6,787 bases of DNA. Origin: Proteiniphilum sp. UBA4084 (GTDB lineage Bacteria > Bacteroidota > Bacteroidia > Bacteroidales > Dysgonomonadaceae). This document shows, one piece after another, positions 5,284 to 6,787 of this stretch. Numbering within the stretch: position 1 is the stretch's first letter; each line of letters starts with the position of its first letter. The translations under genes were made by a program, and so were the position numbers. Where the stretch lies: positions 6,019 to 12,805 of the forward strand of contig DFYK01000013.1 in the NCBI GenBank assembly GCA_002383605.1, given 5' to 3'. The notes beneath the pieces were generated by a model, which had not been told where the DNA came from, made no database searches, and worked only from the letters and a program-made list of their open reading frames with translations.

Positions 5284-6738
5284 TTAAACATCATAGGTGG
5301 TGGAAGCCGTGCTTCCGCCACGTCCCGTCCAGTCGGTATGGAAGAACTTGCCACGCGGGTTGTCGAGCCGCTCATACTGATGGGCGCCAAAATAGTCGCG
5401 TTGTGCCTGCAGCAGGTTAGCCGGGAGGCGCTCGCTGCGGAAACCGTCATAGTAGCCCAACGCAGAAGTAATAGCCGGTACGGGAATACCGTTCAGCAAT
5501 GCCGTGGCACATACCCTGCGCCAGCTCTCCTCGGCCGACTCTACCGCGTTCTTGAAGAAGGGGTCGAGCAGCAGGTTTTCCAGTGCGGGATTGTTGTCGA
5601 AAGCTTTTTTGATGTCTCCAAGGAAGCGGGAACGGATGATGCAGCCACCGCGCCACATCAGTGCAATTCCTCCATAATTGAGGTTCCATCCATACTCTTT
5701 TGCCGCCTCCATCATCAGGTCGTAACCCTGCGCGTAGGAGATAATCTTGGCCCCGTAGATGGCTTTCTCCAGGTCATTGATAAACTGCTGTTTATCGCCC
5801 TTAAAATCCGGTTTCTTGCCCACCAGGGTTTTGGATGCCTTCACCCGCAGATCTTTCTGTGCAGAAAGACAACGTGAAAAGACCGATTCACCGATCAGCG
5901 TGAGGGGAATACCCATATCGAGTGCCGTGACGGCAGTCCACTTTCCAGTACCTTTCTGGCCGGCGGTATCAAGTATCTTCTCCACCAAGGGAGATCCGTC
6001 TTCATCTTTGAAGGCCAGGATGTCGGTGGTAATCTCAATCAAATAGGAATCCAGCACCCCTTTGTTCCATTTCTTGAATACTTCGTGTTGCTCGAAAGCA
6101 TCCATACCCAGCAGATCTTTCATCAGGTGATAGGCCTCGTTGATGATCTGCATATCGCCATATTCAATGCCGTTGTGCACCATTTTCACGAAGTGACCTG
6201 CACCGTTTTCTCCTACCCAGTCGCAGCAGGGAACACCGCCATCCACTTTGGCTGCCACAGCCTGAAAAATCTCTTTCACATGGGGCCATGCAGCGGGAGA
6301 ACCGCCCGGCATCATCGATGGGCCGTTCAATGCACCCTCTTCGCCACCGGAAACACCGGTACCCACGAACAGCAAGCCTTTGCTTTCCACGTACTTTGTT
6401 CTGCGTATGCTATCGGGGAAGTGACTGTTTCCTCCATCAATGATGATGTCACCCGGTTCGAGCAGAGGAATAAGCAGCTCAATAAAATCGTCCACCGGCT
6501 TACCTGCTTTTACCAGCATCATTACTTTACGGGGACGTTCGATGGATGCCACAAACTCTTCGAGGGAGTGAGCTCCGATGAAGTTTTTCCCTTTACCCCG
6601 TCCGGCAAGAAAATCGTCCACTTTGGCAACTGTTCTGTTGAATACGGCTACAGTATAACCCTTACTTTCCATATTCAGGACCAGATTCTCACCCATCACG
6701 GCCAATCCGATCAATCCAATATCTGCTTTTTCTTTCAT
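5284..6738 (-). CDS. gnd: 6-phosphogluconate dehydrogenase (decarboxylating), 484 aa
   Basis: Oxidatively decarboxylates 6-phosphogluconate to ribulose 5-phosphate and CO2 with reduction of NADP+, the third step of the oxidative pentose phosphate pathway; cytoplasmic dimer. The N-terminal Rossmann domain shows GLAVMG (11-16) and NRT (34-36), whose arginine is the usual NADP 2'-phosphate contact. The substrate motif spans 128-146 (GVSGGEEGA then GPSMMPGG). The catalytic segment GHFVKMVHNGIEYGDMQ (181-197) carries Lys185, His188, Asn189 and Glu192. The all-helical C-terminal domain ends with YFGAHQYER (449-457) and a complete tail, so the gene is intact and of normal long-form length. The ATG at 6738 has no Shine-Dalgarno; the leader is A/T-rich and preceded by a tandem repeat. 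It is followed by a LarA-like gene and not, within the window, by zwf and pgl as in Bacteroides gnd operons, which suggests a gluconate-catabolic role. Confidence 0.97.
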   Translation of the reverse strand: MKEKADIGLIGLAVMGENLVLNMESKGYTVAVFNRTVAKVDDFLAGRGKGKNFIGAHSLEEFVASIERPRKVMMLVKAGKPVDDFIELLIPLLEPGDIIIDGGNSHFPDSIRRTKYVESKGLLFVGTGVSGGEEGALNGPSMMPGGSPAAWPHVKEIFQAVAAKVDGGVPCCDWVGENGAGHFVKMVHNGIEYGDMQIINEAYHLMKDLLGMDAFEQHEVFKKWNKGVLDSYLIEITTDILAFKDEDGSPLVEKILDTAGQKGTGKWTAVTALDMGIPLTLIGESVFSRCLSAQKDLRVKASKTLVGKKPDFKGDKQQFINDLEKAIYGAKIISYAQGYDLMMEAAKEYGWNLNYGGIALMWRGGCIIRSRFLGDIKKAFDNNPALENLLLDPFFKNAVESAEESWRRVCATALLNGIPVPAITSALGYYDGFRSERLPANLLQAQRDYFGAHQYERLDNPRGKFFHTDWTGRGGSTASTTYDV

Positions 6739-6756
6739 TTATTTATATTTATTTTC

Positions 6757-6787
6757 AAGACACAAGAACCAAGACACAAGAACCAAG
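6757..6787. repeat. 14-bp tandem repeat built of two 7-bp units, truncated by the window edge
   Basis: AAGACACAAGAACC occurs at 6757-6770 and again, identically, at 6771-6784; AAG at 6785-6787 begins a third copy. Each unit is two related heptamers, AAGACAC and AAGAACC, so the basic period is 7. It lies 19 bp upstream of the gnd start codon, so it is probably in or near the leader or promoter. The full copy number cannot be seen. Confidence 0.75.

Noticed and set aside
5221..5877. A 218-codon open frame on the plus strand
   Set aside because: Antisense to gnd, a highly conserved enzyme; the translated product looks like no protein family.
6757..6787. CRISPR-like direct repeats
   Set aside because: Units are 14 bp, directly adjacent, with no spacers; this is a simple tandem repeat.

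Overview
The window looks like chromosomal DNA from a member of the Bacteroidota, probably the order Bacteroidales. The evidence is indirect. Start codons lack Shine-Dalgarno sequences and sit behind A/T-rich leaders. A TAnnTTTG-type -7 promoter element is present. The protein families are typical of that phylum: tandem DUF6807 proteins with a Tat-exported Gfo/Idh/MocA oxidoreductase, and a long-form 6-phosphogluconate dehydrogenase. No rRNA, tRNA, CRISPR array, transposase or phage gene is visible.

Region 1 (1-2604, minus strand) is an apparent three-gene operon, read from high to low coordinates. It holds a 415-aa DUF6807 protein with an extra N-terminal domain, a 298-aa DUF6807 protein, and the first 141 codons of a Gfo/Idh/MocA oxidoreductase with a twin-arginine signal, cut by the window edge. 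Gaps are only 23 and 11 bp. All three products carry export signals, which suggests a periplasmic set acting on a sugar or glycoside. The substrate cannot be read from the sequence.

Region 2 (2605-3030) is a 426-bp A/T-rich divergent control region. It contains a candidate promoter for the operon, a compact cluster of direct and inverted repeats (2862-2908) that could be the operator of the adjacent regulator, a small inverted repeat (2761-2784), and an unusually good Shine-Dalgarno followed by a two-codon ORF just ahead of the regulator.

Region 3 (3031-3912, plus strand) encodes an AraC-family regulator with an N-terminal cupin-like sensing domain. It is divergent from the operon and probably controls it. 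A strong 11-bp hairpin lies inside its last codons, next to the convergent end of region 4.

Region 4 (3925-6738, minus strand) is a gluconate-type pair: gnd (6-phosphogluconate dehydrogenase) followed by a LarA-superfamily protein. The latter keeps the spacing of the nickel-pincer catalytic residues and, from its partner, is best read as a D-gluconate 2-epimerase (GntE). A 9-bp inverted repeat with a long loop lies between the two genes. Upstream of gnd a 14-bp (2 x 7) tandem repeat runs off the window. By eye region 4 is clearly more G/C-rich than regions 2-3.

Most worth following up: the paired DUF6807 paralogues with complementary loss of signature residues beside an exported oxidoreductase, the LarA-like/Gnd pairing, and the control region around the AraC gene.
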